NCBI RefSeq assembly: GCF_003014535.1
Contig: NZ_PYGD01000007.1
Coordinates: forward strand, 235,260 to 299,259
Reading direction: 5' to 3'
Length of the DNA: 64,000 nucleotides
From: Taibaiella chishuiensis
Lineage (GTDB): Bacteria > Bacteroidota > Bacteroidia > Chitinophagales > Chitinophagaceae
In this document: positions 27,784-37,129 of the stretch, piece after piece
Layout: each line of letters starts with the position of its first letter
How positions within the stretch are numbered: the first letter of the stretch is position 1
Notes under the pieces: generated by a model
Told to the model about the DNA's origin: nothing
Databases searched by the model: none
What the model saw: only the letters and a program-made list of their open reading frames with translations
Position numbers and translations under genes: made by a program

Positions 27784-27816
27784 GACCGTTATAATTTGCA
27801 GCATAATTCAATCATT

Positions 27817-28683
27817 ATGGAGAACCTTTTTAAATGGAACAATATAAATAGCAAGCTTCCGGATACCAGATGTGTCATGTTATGTAGTGATCCAACCGAT
27901 GAAGTAATGAAAATAAAAGTTGGTGCTTTGATTACAACAGAGAAGGGAGAAAAGGGCTGGTTCATAGGAAATAATGCCCTGGTGGTCACTTTGCGTTCCT
28001 TAAGCTATTGGACCTATGTTTTAGAGACAGATATTACAGTACCGCAAGTCCAGCAGGATAGCCAACTAAAGTCAATCATTCCTCCCTTTATTCAAAAGCT
28101 GAGGAAATTCGAGCAAAAATTTCAAATCCTTGGTGTACAAATGATGACGCCAGGGAGTAAAACTTATCCCCTCGACCTTTATATAACTGGTATCTTAAGC
28201 AGAGCATCTTCGCTGATCTACGGCTTTGAAACCCTAATCACTTCAGCTAATTACTTGGCTGCTGCCCATCTGGTCAGACCACATCTCGATAATTATCTCC
28301 GGCTATTGGCCGGTTGGTTAGTTGAAAATCCACATGATTTCGCAAATCGGGTATGGAATGGTGAGCCGGTTAGAAAAATGAAAGACAAGAATGGTAAACT
28401 GATGACTGATACTTATCTAAAAGATAGGGCTGTCCTTGAATTTCCTTGGATGAAAGATGTTTACGAAGAAACATCTGGCTTCATCCACTTTAGCAATAAA
28501 CACATTATGAATGCGACCAGTGTCTCCAGTAAAAAAGAAAACACGTTAAACACCTGCATAAGTAAAACTGATTATAATATTTCCAACCAATCTAAACTTG
28601 AGGCTATTATTTGTATGATTGAAATTTCCAACTGTATCGCCCATCGCGTTTCAGGGTGGATTGAAACCAAGAGGTTTGATTAA
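27817..28683 (+). CDS. Helical protein of unknown function, DUF5677-like
   Basis: Start placed at ATG 27817 (288 aa); the frame extends 21 nt upstream only with TTG. The N-terminal ~70 residues contain beta strands. From ~95 the protein is helical, with LYITGILSRASSLIYGFETL, HLVRPHLDNYLRLLAGWLV and a TSGFIHFSNKH segment. The Arg-helix followed by a Ser/Gly-x-x-His segment resembles DUF5677-type proteins. It is the first of three similarly organised genes after Gabija, with no catalytic motif I can name. Confidence 0.6.
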   Translation: MENLFKWNNINSKLPDTRCVMLCSDPTDEVMKIKVGALITTEKGEKGWFIGNNALVVTLRSLSYWTYVLETDITVPQVQQDSQLKSIIPPFIQKLRKFEQKFQILGVQMMTPGSKTYPLDLYITGILSRASSLIYGFETLITSANYLAAAHLVRPHLDNYLRLLAGWLVENPHDFANRVWNGEPVRKMKDKNGKLMTDTYLKDRAVLEFPWMKDVYEETSGFIHFSNKHIMNATSVSSKKENTLNTCISKTDYNISNQSKLEAIICMIEISNCIAHRVSGWIETKRFD

Positions 28684-28737
28684 TACTCCTGCTTTCTATT
28701 TAGAACATTATTCCCGTTTGAGTAAAAACAAAAAACC

Positions 28738-29526
28738 ATGAATGATATTGAAAGAATACGTCAACTTGACGATGAGATTTTTGAAGAGTTTCAAAAATAC
28801 TTTGAAAAAATTGAGAGTAGTAATTTTACCAAGCTTTATCCTAAGACCGCTATTATCCTACAATTGTTGGATATAGGTGCAACTTTTATCAAGAATTCGA
28901 TACTCGATAACTGTGAGACTGATAATTATTATGCAGTAAAAATTCTGTATAGATGTCTGATCGAGCATTATCTTAAGTTTCAGTTCATTTTCACCAAATG
29001 GGGCATGTCCAAAACCGACGACTTTTCAGCTGAATATTTGGACTATAGCGACGCACGGGAAGTTTTGGATTCAATTAAAGCGAGAGTTTCAGAACATCAG
29101 TTGTATGATCCCGATTATAAGATTGCCAACTGGGACAGTTTTTTGACGACGCATCCTATGTTTAAATCCAAAACCCGTAAGCAGGTAGATATTGAATCCC
29201 AGAAATACACATTCAAAAACGTGATCCGGTTTCTCAATGAAAAGTATACGGAAGGCAAGCATGATCTATCTTCTCACCTGGGCAAGTTTATAATTGAATA
29301 TTCGGAACTTTCCTCCTTCGTTCATGGAGGAACAAAGTCTTATCAGGAACTGATGTCTATGCAAAGTCTTTCACAGCTTGAGAAGGAATACAGCCGGATT
29401 TCTGGCCTGGCCCTGCATCAAAGCAGCTCTATAAAATTATTTAGTCTCTTGATGTACATTCAGACTGACAAGGATTTGTTCAGTAAGCACTATTTTAAAA
29501 TAGACACTTTAATAAAAAAATTGTGA
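28738..29526 (+). CDS. Helical DUF5677-like protein
   Basis: 262-aa all-helical cytosolic protein. YAVKILYRCLIEHYLKFQFI (~75-95) and YSELSSFVHGGTKSYQ (~195) match the Arg-containing helix and Ser-x-x-x-His-Gly segment of DUF5677-like families. These are often annotated as hypothetical and may be remote HEPN relatives. It lies 54 nt after the previous gene of similar plan. Neighbouring Gabija and PLD genes suggest a defence-island setting, but no function is shown. Confidence 0.62.
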   Translation: MNDIERIRQLDDEIFEEFQKYFEKIESSNFTKLYPKTAIILQLLDIGATFIKNSILDNCETDNYYAVKILYRCLIEHYLKFQFIFTKWGMSKTDDFSAEYLDYSDAREVLDSIKARVSEHQLYDPDYKIANWDSFLTTHPMFKSKTRKQVDIESQKYTFKNVIRFLNEKYTEGKHDLSSHLGKFIIEYSELSSFVHGGTKSYQELMSMQSLSQLEKEYSRISGLALHQSSSIKLFSLLMYIQTDKDLFSKHYFKIDTLIKKL

Positions 29527-29619
29527 CGGATGAAGATGGAGTCCATGCCTCTTAAGTACATATTAACTCTCAATATAACCATTAACCCTACAATTCACAG
29601 TTTTAACCCTTTTTAAATT

Positions 29620-30189
29620 ATGAAAACCACTGGAAAATATGTCTTTGACAACAATGCCATACTCGAAAAATGCTACGACCTGCTATGTATTTATTTCTCT
29701 AATAAAGAGTTATTACGCCGCATTGATACGGTCAATACGGAATCGCCCCTTGCTCTGCTTCGGGAGAGGTTTTTTGAAGCAAAAATTAGCCGCCTTTTAA
29801 TTGAAATTGCGGCTTCATTACGGGTAATGGATGATCAAATGAAAAAGTTGGCCAATAACGATGAGACTCGAATTTCATATAAATCAAAGCTTGAGTCGAT
29901 CGATAAATATGAATTTGGGCTCTTTGCCCAAGAAAACCTAACCTTGAGAAAGACTTGTAACAAAATCATTCATTCTGAGTCTTTTGAATTTCACCTTAGT
30001 ACAGGAGAAGAAGCGCACGAACTTGATTATGATTATAGACTAGGTTTATCTGAAAAAAATATTGAATGGAAGTATCCCGGAGGCTACATACGACTCTCGG
30101 GAAGCCTAGGCAGAAAGGACTGGCATGTGCTTCTCGATGTTGAGATATTCGTAACCGCGGTCTCTGATTTATTTCTGCTGCGCGACTAG
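29620..30189 (+). CDS. Small helical protein of unknown function
   Basis: 189-aa helical protein. A central helix FFEAKISRLLIEIAASLRVM is followed by ENLTLRKTCNKIIHSESF, where Arg110 and His118 are spaced by seven residues, longer than the canonical HEPN R-x4-6-H. The C-terminus is beta-rich (GGYIRLSGSLGRKDWHVLLD). It completes a run of three related-looking plus-strand genes. Family unrecognised. Confidence 0.6.
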   Translation: MKTTGKYVFDNNAILEKCYDLLCIYFSNKELLRRIDTVNTESPLALLRERFFEAKISRLLIEIAASLRVMDDQMKKLANNDETRISYKSKLESIDKYEFGLFAQENLTLRKTCNKIIHSESFEFHLSTGEEAHELDYDYRLGLSEKNIEWKYPGGYIRLSGSLGRKDWHVLLDVEIFVTAVSDLFLLRD

Positions 30190-30261
30190 TTTAATCGCAG
30201 CAAGTTTCGATGACGAATGCCAAAATACGAATTACGACAGATCAAATGCTTGGTTTGTTTT

Positions 30262-31461
30262 TCATGCAAATTGAACTTCTTTATTTTTTCTCTTTATTTC
30301 CTGATAAATTTCATTAAAGAAATAGTCAGCAGCCAGCATATTTTTCATCCCTAATTTAAATGCAATCTCCTTAACAATACTATTGTACTCTTCATAATCT
30401 GCTCCATTAAAGCTTTGGGAATGTGATTTCAAGTTAACACCCCCTTCATCTCTCAATACAGTTATTGGATTTCGGTTTATGTTAGCCAATTTTTCCGGCG
30501 CATAGGTCATCATAATCTCGCCAATAAAATTTGGACCGACACGATATATCGATTTGCTGATTTCTTTTGCTTCTTCATAGATATCTCCAGGAGACTTGTG
30601 TAGATTGTCTTTAATGTTGCGGACTAGTTTACGAAACCCTTCCTGCTGATTAAATATCTTTTCCTTTCCCCTATACATCCCATTCGAATACCAAAGACCT
30701 ATCATTTTTGACTTTCCAACCAATTCTTCTATTAAATACTTAAACTCCTCAATTGGGTGTGTTTTTAGAATAATTTTATCCAAAACATTCTTTGCCTGCA
30801 TATAGTATTTTTCCTTTTCTGTAATACCTTTTTTTATTTGCTTTTTGTCTAGTGAATCAAAATGCGATTTCAATTTATTTAAGTCGTAAAATAAATTGGT
30901 ACTTAAATCCGGAATCTTATCCAACTCATCATGTATTTTTTTCTGTTTCAGATAGTATTCGCGGTAAATACTAATAATTCTATCAGTCAGAATATCCGCA
31001 TTATCAGGGCTAACACAATTCATAAAATGAGCATATGCCTCTTTCCAAACTGGGTCATTTATTGAACATTGCACATACAATGACGATTCGTTATTATTAT
31101 TCAATCCCCCTTTTGTAAGATTTGCTGAGCCTATAATTAGGTGCCCCTTACCTTTGACAACGAACATATACAGCTTTGGATGGAAAATCTGTTTTGAATC
31201 CATCCTATTCAAATAAGCAGCCTTGTTGTCATCCTTTGCCATCTTTAGCAATTCAGCCAACGCGTCAGGCTCAGTAAGGCCAAAATTTGCTCCAGCAATG
31301 ACCCTAAATTTCTTCACTTTTGAAAGCTGTTCTTTGATTAATTTAAGACCAGAGGTCTTTAAAAATGCAACCATGATGTACGCCTCATCCGCAAGGGTTA
31401 TCAGCTCACTGACTTTGTCAAGGTGTGTAGAAGATTCGGAATTAGATAAAAACTGGAGCAT
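30262..31461 (-). CDS. Phospholipase D-fold (HKD) nuclease-like protein
   Basis: 399-aa cytosolic protein with one PLD-type active-site motif: His94-x-Lys96 in FHPKLYMFVVKGKGHLIIGS, followed by Asn114 in SANLTKGG. It has no signal peptide, so a nuclease or nucleic-acid role is more likely than a lipase. The C-terminal ~230 residues are helical and unassigned (EEFKYLIEELVGKSKMIGLW; YAPEKLANINRNP). PLD-fold nucleases are recurrent in defence islands, often as dimers. It follows a second PLD-fold gene by 12 nt, so the two probably form one operon and perhaps one complex. Confidence 0.8.
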   Translation of the reverse strand: MLQFLSNSESSTHLDKVSELITLADEAYIMVAFLKTSGLKLIKEQLSKVKKFRVIAGANFGLTEPDALAELLKMAKDDNKAAYLNRMDSKQIFHPKLYMFVVKGKGHLIIGSANLTKGGLNNNNESSLYVQCSINDPVWKEAYAHFMNCVSPDNADILTDRIISIYREYYLKQKKIHDELDKIPDLSTNLFYDLNKLKSHFDSLDKKQIKKGITEKEKYYMQAKNVLDKIILKTHPIEEFKYLIEELVGKSKMIGLWYSNGMYRGKEKIFNQQEGFRKLVRNIKDNLHKSPGDIYEEAKEISKSIYRVGPNFIGEIMMTYAPEKLANINRNPITVLRDEGGVNLKSHSQSFNGADYEEYNSIVKEIAFKLGMKNMLAADYFFNEIYQEIKRKNKEVQFA

Positions 31462-31473
31462 AGGTTTTGTGTT

Positions 31474-32292
31474 TTATGCGTTATCGTCAGCATTCTTTAA
31501 TTTCATAAATGTTTCAGCAAATTCAGCAGCAAAATCAGCACTCTGCGTCACTGTGACTGTTTCATCATTGTATTGAGCTTTTACTGTCCAATTGTAAGAA
31601 CCATGCACTACTGTCCTCAAATCTATTATACAAAACTTATGGTGCATCAGATTTTTGTATCTTCCTTTTGGTGCCTTATAATAAGCTTCGAATACTTTTA
31701 ATACGCTTTCTTTTAAGCCCGCATTGATATCGTCGTCCTGAGTTACAATTTGAATATTTAATCCTTCCTCCTTCTTCTTCCTAAGCTCAGTTAATAGTTC
31801 TTTATCAGTCAGCCATGCTACAGCAACCCAAATTAAAAATTTTGCTTTCCTTATTTCTTCAATAATTTTTGTTCTGTTTTCTTCAAAATGGGCTGCGACT
31901 ACCGCTTGCTCAGGGACAATAGCTCCACTTATCTTGTAAGTACCTTTACCAACATCCACAAGCTCGAAATTATCCTCAGCCAAGATCGTGTTCAATTCGG
32001 ATATAGCATCATCAAACATTTGGGGATTACTCAAAAAATGAACCTTGGAGGCGATAATTTCGATTAACTTTTGTAGTTCGCCGGTACCATTTATCTCTTT
32101 CATTTTTTCAAAAACATAATTCTTCCGGCTAAGACTTCCAGGCATCCCTCCGTTCTGAAAGTCATAAATATCCTTGAATCCCACTTCATTAAAAAGCTTC
32201 AATATTGCAGTTCCATTCATATATGGGAATGGCCCTTCATCACCAATTATTCTGGTTTTTAATCTGTCAAGGGTTAAGAGCGAGAGCTTCAT
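31474..32292 (-). CDS. Phospholipase D-fold protein with AbiJ-like N-terminal region
   Basis: 272-aa protein. The C-terminal half (~125-272) is a single HKD domain: His217-x-Lys219-x4-Asp224 in MHHKFCIIDLRTVVHGSYNW, with IWVAVAWLTDKELL upstream. It resembles bacterial and mitochondrial cardiolipin-hydrolase/Zucchini-type nucleases. The N-terminal ~110 residues (ELQKLIEIIASKVHFLSNPQ, then FDDAISELNTILAEDNFEL) resemble the small AbiJ N-terminal domains found in abortive-infection proteins (inference). It is encoded directly upstream of the second PLD protein. Confidence 0.8.
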   Translation of the reverse strand: MKLSLLTLDRLKTRIIGDEGPFPYMNGTAILKLFNEVGFKDIYDFQNGGMPGSLSRKNYVFEKMKEINGTGELQKLIEIIASKVHFLSNPQMFDDAISELNTILAEDNFELVDVGKGTYKISGAIVPEQAVVAAHFEENRTKIIEEIRKAKFLIWVAVAWLTDKELLTELRKKKEEGLNIQIVTQDDDINAGLKESVLKVFEAYYKAPKGRYKNLMHHKFCIIDLRTVVHGSYNWTVKAQYNDETVTVTQSADFAAEFAETFMKLKNADDNA

Positions 32293-32487
32293 GGAAACAA
32301 ATTTATGATTTAAAATACGTGTATTGTTATAACTATTAAAATCGTGCCTTTACTCTTATAGCATCAATTTTTAAATCGATAATTAGAGGCACTCCAATTT
32401 GCATTTGAGCTCCAATAATACTTTGGTCTTTCTCAATTCTCAAGAGCTTCATTTGCAAGCAATAACTGCGTTTTTAAAAAACTTCTT

Positions 32488-32718
32488 TTAAATACTCTCG
32501 TAAACAAAGAAAAACCGATCTGAACTAATCCTAAGTCCACGGCATAAAGCTATAATTGTTGAAAGCTCAAGGTTTACTTTTCCAGCAGTGATTCTTTGTA
32601 CATGAGCATACTCCAGCCCGGCAGCTGCAGCAAGTTTATGGATACTCATTCCCTTTTCTTCAATCAGCAGTTTTATTGCCTTGCCAAATTTTATCTGTAT
32701 TTCCTCCTTAGTATCCAT
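32488..32718 (-). CDS. Small XRE-family regulator
   Basis: 76-aa helix-turn-helix protein from ATG 32718; an upstream ATG at 32772 would add 18 residues. The HTH reads KLLIEEKGMSIHKLAAAAGL, EYAHVQRITAGKVNLELSTI, then IALCRGLRISSD. It lies 195 nt upstream of and in line with the two PLD-fold genes, a position typical of a repressor controlling a toxic operon. Confidence 0.8.
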   Translation of the reverse strand: MDTKEEIQIKFGKAIKLLIEEKGMSIHKLAAAAGLEYAHVQRITAGKVNLELSTIIALCRGLRISSDRFFFVYESI

Positions 32719-32825
32719 TAGGGCCAATCTCCATCTTTTTGAAAAAATAATTGGCGTACGTTCATACATCACTTTAATTTTATTTGTTATATTAGTAGAA
32801 ATGATTTTACAAACCGCTTTTACTA

Positions 32826-33086
32826 ATGATGAAAATTGAAAACAACAGGGTAATCATTGAATTCCCTGATTTGCGTGGCTTTGAAGAAGATATTCTATTC
32901 AGACTGCCAACAGAGTTATGTAAGTTGCTTCAGTGTGCGACCATACTGCAGGTTGAACACGATTGGGAATTAGATTCTACGTTTTACAGCGTCTATTCTC
33001 TATTGGGTGCAATAAATCCAAGTATGGGCCAGGTAAGAACACTTCATTTTTGCGACGCCTCTGTTGGTTCAGACCTTGATGATTAA
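32826..33086 (+). CDS. Small protein of unknown function
   Basis: 86-aa acidic protein, alternative start 3 nt later. Mixed alpha/beta pattern (RVIIEFPDLRGFEEDILFRL; GQVRTLHFCDASVG); not recognised. It is divergent from the XRE gene and 24 nt ahead of a phosphatase gene, possibly cotranscribed with it. Confidence 0.55.
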   Translation: MMKIENNRVIIEFPDLRGFEEDILFRLPTELCKLLQCATILQVEHDWELDSTFYSVYSLLGAINPSMGQVRTLHFCDASVGSDLDD

Positions 33087-33110
33087 ACTAAATGGCATAG
33101 AAATAATTTT

Positions 33111-33869
33111 ATGAAGAAAGTTTGGGTAATGGGAGACATTCACGGTGCGAACATAGCGTTGAGGCAGTGTCTGGAGAGATCAGGGTTCGATTATGAGAAT
33201 GACATCCTTATACAGCTTGGCGACGTTACCGACGGGTATCCAGATGTATATGAATGTGTAGAGGAATTATTGAAAATTAATAATCTCATTTCTATTAAGG
33301 GTAACCATGATGAATGGTTCAGAGAATTTATTGAAACTGACTTTCATCCTTTCTACTGGACTTATGGCGGTAAAGGGACGCTCATCTCCTATTTGAAAAA
33401 TGCTGGCAAAGATGGCCGCTACTTTGCTACCGGAAGTGGATTCAAAACTTCATTAGAATCTTCCGACATTCCTGATACACACAAAGATTTCTTTAGAAAC
33501 CAACGGTTACATTATATCGACGATAAGAACCGCTGCTTTGTTCACGGAGGTTTTGTTCGGGATGTTCCTTTTATTCACCAGGCGAAGTCCGAATACTACT
33601 GGAACCGGAGCTTATGGAGAGAGGCCCTGGAGCAGCATGAACACGGGGCCAATACATTTACCATTGCAACAAAATTCAGTGAGATCTTTATAGGTCATTC
33701 TCCCACCACACACTGGGGAACAGACAAACCATTAACGGCTTTCAATATTACCAATTTAGACACCGGAGCCGGGCATTCAGGTCGTTTAACGATTATGAAT
33801 GTGGAAACCAAAGAGTTCTGGCAATCAGATCCGTTATTGGAACTATATTCTGAGAATTACAGGGACTGA
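33111..33869 (+). CDS. Metallophosphoesterase (PPP-type serine/threonine phosphatase-like)
   Basis: 252-aa calcineurin-like phosphoesterase with the diagnostic metal motifs: GDIHG (8-12), GDVTDG (37-42) and GNHDEW (64-69), plus downstream His residues in FVHGG and IGHSPTTHW. These bind two metal ions for phosphoester hydrolysis. The arrangement fits small bacterial PPP-family phosphatases (PrpA/PrpE or diadenosine tetraphosphatase type). The substrate is not determined. No membrane or signal segment. Confidence 0.9.
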   Translation: MKKVWVMGDIHGANIALRQCLERSGFDYENDILIQLGDVTDGYPDVYECVEELLKINNLISIKGNHDEWFREFIETDFHPFYWTYGGKGTLISYLKNAGKDGRYFATGSGFKTSLESSDIPDTHKDFFRNQRLHYIDDKNRCFVHGGFVRDVPFIHQAKSEYYWNRSLWREALEQHEHGANTFTIATKFSEIFIGHSPTTHWGTDKPLTAFNITNLDTGAGHSGRLTIMNVETKEFWQSDPLLELYSENYRD

Positions 33870-33980
33870 CCCTATAAACTCCTGAAATGGGACTCTGACA
33901 CAATGTGGGGGAAAGCATGGCGACAGCCGGATAAATTTTTATATCCGGCGGCCATAGCTTGACTTATTTCTCTCAATTTC

Positions 33981-35003
33981 CTAAAGTTGGTTTTTCTTCA
34001 TGATTTCTAACCTACGCTCTGGATAGGTTAACGTTGCCTCCGAAATAAGAATATCAGTGCCAATTAACTGAGCTTTTATTGTTAGAAACAACTCCTTTAC
34101 ACCGGTTGCTCCCATGAAATATTTATGGATTAAAAAACTTGGATTGTCCCATGATTCCTCATCAAACATTGGAATTTCTACAGTTTCTGTTTTATCCGGC
34201 CCAACTTTGCTGTTATCATTATACCTCGCAACAAGCTTTGCTTTTCCACTAGTGACAACCCTTACCAGATCGACTTTAATTGCGCCCAGAGTTTTCTTGA
34301 ATTCATTAGATACTACAGGAAAATTTAATTGTGTAGCCTTATTTGAAGGGCTTAGTCGTAAAGTGTCTACATTCTTTCCCAGCATATTGATGTAATAATT
34401 TGAAGGGCCATAGTTTTCTGAGATCTTGGCAACTTGAATTACGTAATATACCTCCGGATTATCAACCACCGCAGACATTACATGCTTTGTGGCAAAATTC
34501 ACACTATCCACCATCTTTATTATATTAAGTGCGCTGGCGTCACTTATAGCTGAAAATTCTTTGATGCCATCCAGTAATTTTGCCGGTTCCAGCTTTGCGT
34601 TTGTTTCCTTCTCCAAAATAATCTTAACGCTATCTGCCTTGAGGGCGCTATACACAAATGTGCCCGCCTTTAAGCTGTCCCATCCGGTGATGATATCTGT
34701 CTTCACTACATTTTTCGCATCAATAGTAATTTTTTTGACCGACTTACCGACGAAGAATTTGAGACCCAAGGCCATACTTCGTTGGAATTCCATCTTTTGA
34801 CTTGTTGATGAGGTTTCATCTTTGAACCGAATATCCGGAGAGTTTAGAACGCCGGATATGGTAACCTGTTCCCCTTTCTTTTTGAGAAACTGTTTTCCTA
34901 CAACGTTTGCCTGCATAGGTTCGTAAGTAAACCATATTGTGTTTTGCGCCTGGGCGATAAGTGATGATAGTAATACACCAATTATTAGAATTAGCTTTTT
35001 CAT
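33981..35003 (-). CDS. Exported protein of unknown function
   Basis: Start set at ATG 35003, giving a clear signal peptide (MKKLILIIGVLLSSLIAQAQ) on a 340-aa protein; the frame opens 60 nt earlier. The mature part is Ser/Lys-rich and beta-stranded, with repeated tracts such as KKITIDAKNVVKTD and LRLSPSNKATQLNFP. Periplasmic or surface location is expected. No domain recognised. It is the last gene before the conjugation block. Confidence 0.75.
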   Translation of the reverse strand: MKKLILIIGVLLSSLIAQAQNTIWFTYEPMQANVVGKQFLKKKGEQVTISGVLNSPDIRFKDETSSTSQKMEFQRSMALGLKFFVGKSVKKITIDAKNVVKTDIITGWDSLKAGTFVYSALKADSVKIILEKETNAKLEPAKLLDGIKEFSAISDASALNIIKMVDSVNFATKHVMSAVVDNPEVYYVIQVAKISENYGPSNYYINMLGKNVDTLRLSPSNKATQLNFPVVSNEFKKTLGAIKVDLVRVVTSGKAKLVARYNDNSKVGPDKTETVEIPMFDEESWDNPSFLIHKYFMGATGVKELFLTIKAQLIGTDILISEATLTYPERRLEIMKKNQL

Positions 35004-35562
35004 TTGAGAGCGATTTTGGTTAAATGACTGATAGTTACAGATTTTAAATACTAAAATAATCATTTATTGCACAATGTTATCAACTAAACGATAACATAAT
35101 ATAGATGTAAGCTGCCATTCGTTTCCCAGTGCTATGCATGAAATTCTGCTGGTTATTCTTGTTGGTGAACGTTCCGAAGTATTGCCTGCTATTCAAGGGC
35201 AGGTTTTTTTATTTATTCCCCTACTCATCTCCCAGCGACATAAATCCGAGTCGGCTGCTTTATAAAACCCTTCTATCAGCTTAAAAGGAAGAATGGGAGA
35301 CGGCTCCGCCGGATCATTTTTCCATTCGAAAGGGTGAAAAAGGGCAGCGAAGATAATGACCGTAAGAACCTGGGGGCTCTTAATGGCCACACTGCCGTGC
35401 GGCCACCCTTCGGGACTTATTCCCCCAGGAATTCTTCCTGGCCATTCCTTTTCAGCTTTCTTTTTTACCCTTTTTTCTTTGAAAAAATGCTCTCCGGGAC
35501 GGGCCGGGTGGAAAGGACAAAAGCGAGAAAAACAGTATTAATCACACTTAAAAAAAACAGTT
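35004..35562. promoter_or_regulatory. Leader region before the conjugation block, with crossing helices
   Basis: This 559-nt gap has no convincing gene. It contains two pairs of complementary 8-mers in crossing order: CCTGGGGG 35369-35376 with CCCCCAGG 35422-35429, and AATGGCCA 35382-35389 with TGGCCATT 35439-35446. This is the topology of a pseudoknot, with a possible UUCG-capped mini-stem between them. A T-rich promoter-like stretch (35459-35485) and a GC-rich tract precede the ssb start. It could be a regulatory RNA leader or a single-strand DNA structure used in conjugation. Confidence 0.45.
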
Positions 35563-35960
35563 ATGAAAATCACAGGAAGAATTACAGCAAACGCAACAGT
35601 AAACACTACAACGAACGAAAAACAGGTGGTCAATTTTTCAATTGCAATCAACAACGGTGGTTACAGAAAGGACGGGGAGTATAAAGAACTGACCACATTT
35701 GTGAACTGCTCCTATTGGCTGGACATGGCAGCAGCCGGGAAACTTCAAAAGGGCGTTGAAGTTCAGCTTAAAGGACACATGGGGCTACACGTTTACCAAA
35801 ACAGGCAAGAGCAATATACCGCGGGGTAATCACCTTCAATGTCACCGAATACAAAATTAAATCCATTCCTAAATCATTGCAGGGCGCACAGACTACAATC
35901 CTTAACAATCCTGTACCGGATTTATCACATGCAGTAACAGCAGACGATCTCCCATTTTAA
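35563..35960 (+). pseudogene. ssb: Single-stranded DNA-binding protein, frameshifted
   Basis: An OB-fold SSB starts at 35563 (KITGRITANATV; NFSIAINNGGYR) and stops after 88 codons at 35829. The missing C-terminus continues in another frame from 35826 (GVITFNVTEYKIKSI) to the canonical acidic tip ADDLPF at 35960. One extra G in the GGGG run at 35823-35826 would restore a ~131-aa protein. The cause is a one-base deletion in a homopolymer or a sequencing error; no slippery heptamer is seen. As read, the product lacks the partner-binding tail. SSB opens many Bacteroidota conjugative-element operons and coats the transferred strand. Confidence 0.85.
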
Positions 35961-36010
35961 TCTGGCACTTACAAACAACTAAATCAAAAAGCAACTAAAA
36001 CTCAAATATC

Positions 36011-37081
36011 ATGGCACATAACATTTTTTTAGACGAGCAAACAGGCAAACATTCTTTCTTTTCTGTAAAACAAAAGGCATGGCATGGCCTCGGCAAGATT
36101 GTAACAGAACATCCCACAAGCGAAGAAGCAATAGTACATGCGGGACTGGATTATGAAGTGGTTAAAACTCCGCTTTACACCTTCGGCAATTCCCTGTCAA
36201 TTACAGAAAACGGAATTGAAACGGTAGAGGCACAGGTTTCTGTCCCTGACTATTTCGCCACGATGCGCACAGATAACAACTCAGTATTGGGCGTAGTCGG
36301 CAAGGATTACGAGGTGGTACAAAATGCGGATGCGTTCAGCTTCTTTGATGCTATTGTAGGTGGTGGCGATGGTATTTTATACGAGACTGCAGGGGCGTTA
36401 GGTAAGGGTGAACGCATTTTCATTACGGCAAAATTGCCGGACTATATTCGCGTGGGTAATAACGATATGATTGAAAAATACCTGTTCCTTACTACTTCCC
36501 ACGATGGTAGCGGAAGCATTACAGCAGCCTTTACTCCTATCCGCATCGTTTGTCAGAATACGCTGAATGCGGCACTGAAAGGAACAACGGGCGCAATAAA
36601 AATCAGGCATACTGTTAACGCCAAGCAGCGGTTAGATCAGGCACACAGGATTTTGGGAATGACTAATACCCTGACCATCGAAATGGAAGGAATCTATAAC
36701 CACTGGGCGAACGTCCGCATAACAGACAAAGACTTGCAAAGGCTTATTCAACTGGCAATGGTTCCCAACAAAGAAACCTTAAACAATCTCCTTACCGGAA
36801 AAATAGACGATTTATCTACGCTCTATAAAAATACCTGCAACGATGTTTACGAGTACGCAATGTCAAGCGAAAGTCAACAACTGGAAACCACTAAAGGAAC
36901 AGTTTTCGGGGCTTACAATGCAGTAACAGGTTATTTCCAGAATGTACGGAAGTTCAAGAATGACGAAGCAAAAGTACAGTCCCTTTTAATGGGCGGTACA
37001 GGCCAGCTTCGCAGTCAGAACACCTTTAACCTCTGCAATGATTTTGCAAAAAGTGGAAGCGACATTTTTCAGTTTAACTAA
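36011..37081 (+). CDS. DUF932 phage/plasmid-type protein
   Basis: 356-aa protein of the DUF932 (phage/plasmid-like, TIGR03299) family. Typical features are the FSVKQKAWHGLGKIV opening, PDYFATMRTDNNSVLGVVGK, FDAIVGGGDGILYETAGALG and FTPIRIVCQNTLNAAL. The biochemical role is not established; the genes are common on plasmids, phages and conjugative elements next to ssb. It lies 50 nt after the ssb remnant and is followed by a hairpin. Confidence 0.88.
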   Translation: MAHNIFLDEQTGKHSFFSVKQKAWHGLGKIVTEHPTSEEAIVHAGLDYEVVKTPLYTFGNSLSITENGIETVEAQVSVPDYFATMRTDNNSVLGVVGKDYEVVQNADAFSFFDAIVGGGDGILYETAGALGKGERIFITAKLPDYIRVGNNDMIEKYLFLTTSHDGSGSITAAFTPIRIVCQNTLNAALKGTTGAIKIRHTVNAKQRLDQAHRILGMTNTLTIEMEGIYNHWANVRITDKDLQRLIQLAMVPNKETLNNLLTGKIDDLSTLYKNTCNDVYEYAMSSESQQLETTKGTVFGAYNAVTGYFQNVRKFKNDEAKVQSLLMGGTGQLRSQNTFNLCNDFAKSGSDIFQFN

Positions 37082-37091
37082 TCCCATCACA

Positions 37092-37114
37092 GGCAGCCAC
37101 GTTAAGTGGCTGCC
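37092..37114 (+). terminator. Hairpin after DUF932 gene
   Basis: Perfect 9-bp stem GGCAGCCAC / GTGGCTGCC with loop GTTAA, 11 nt after the DUF932 stop. Only two T residues follow, so it may be a weak terminator, attenuator or RNA-stability hairpin rather than a full stop. Confidence 0.5.
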
Positions 37115-37129
37115 TTAAAACAAAATCTT

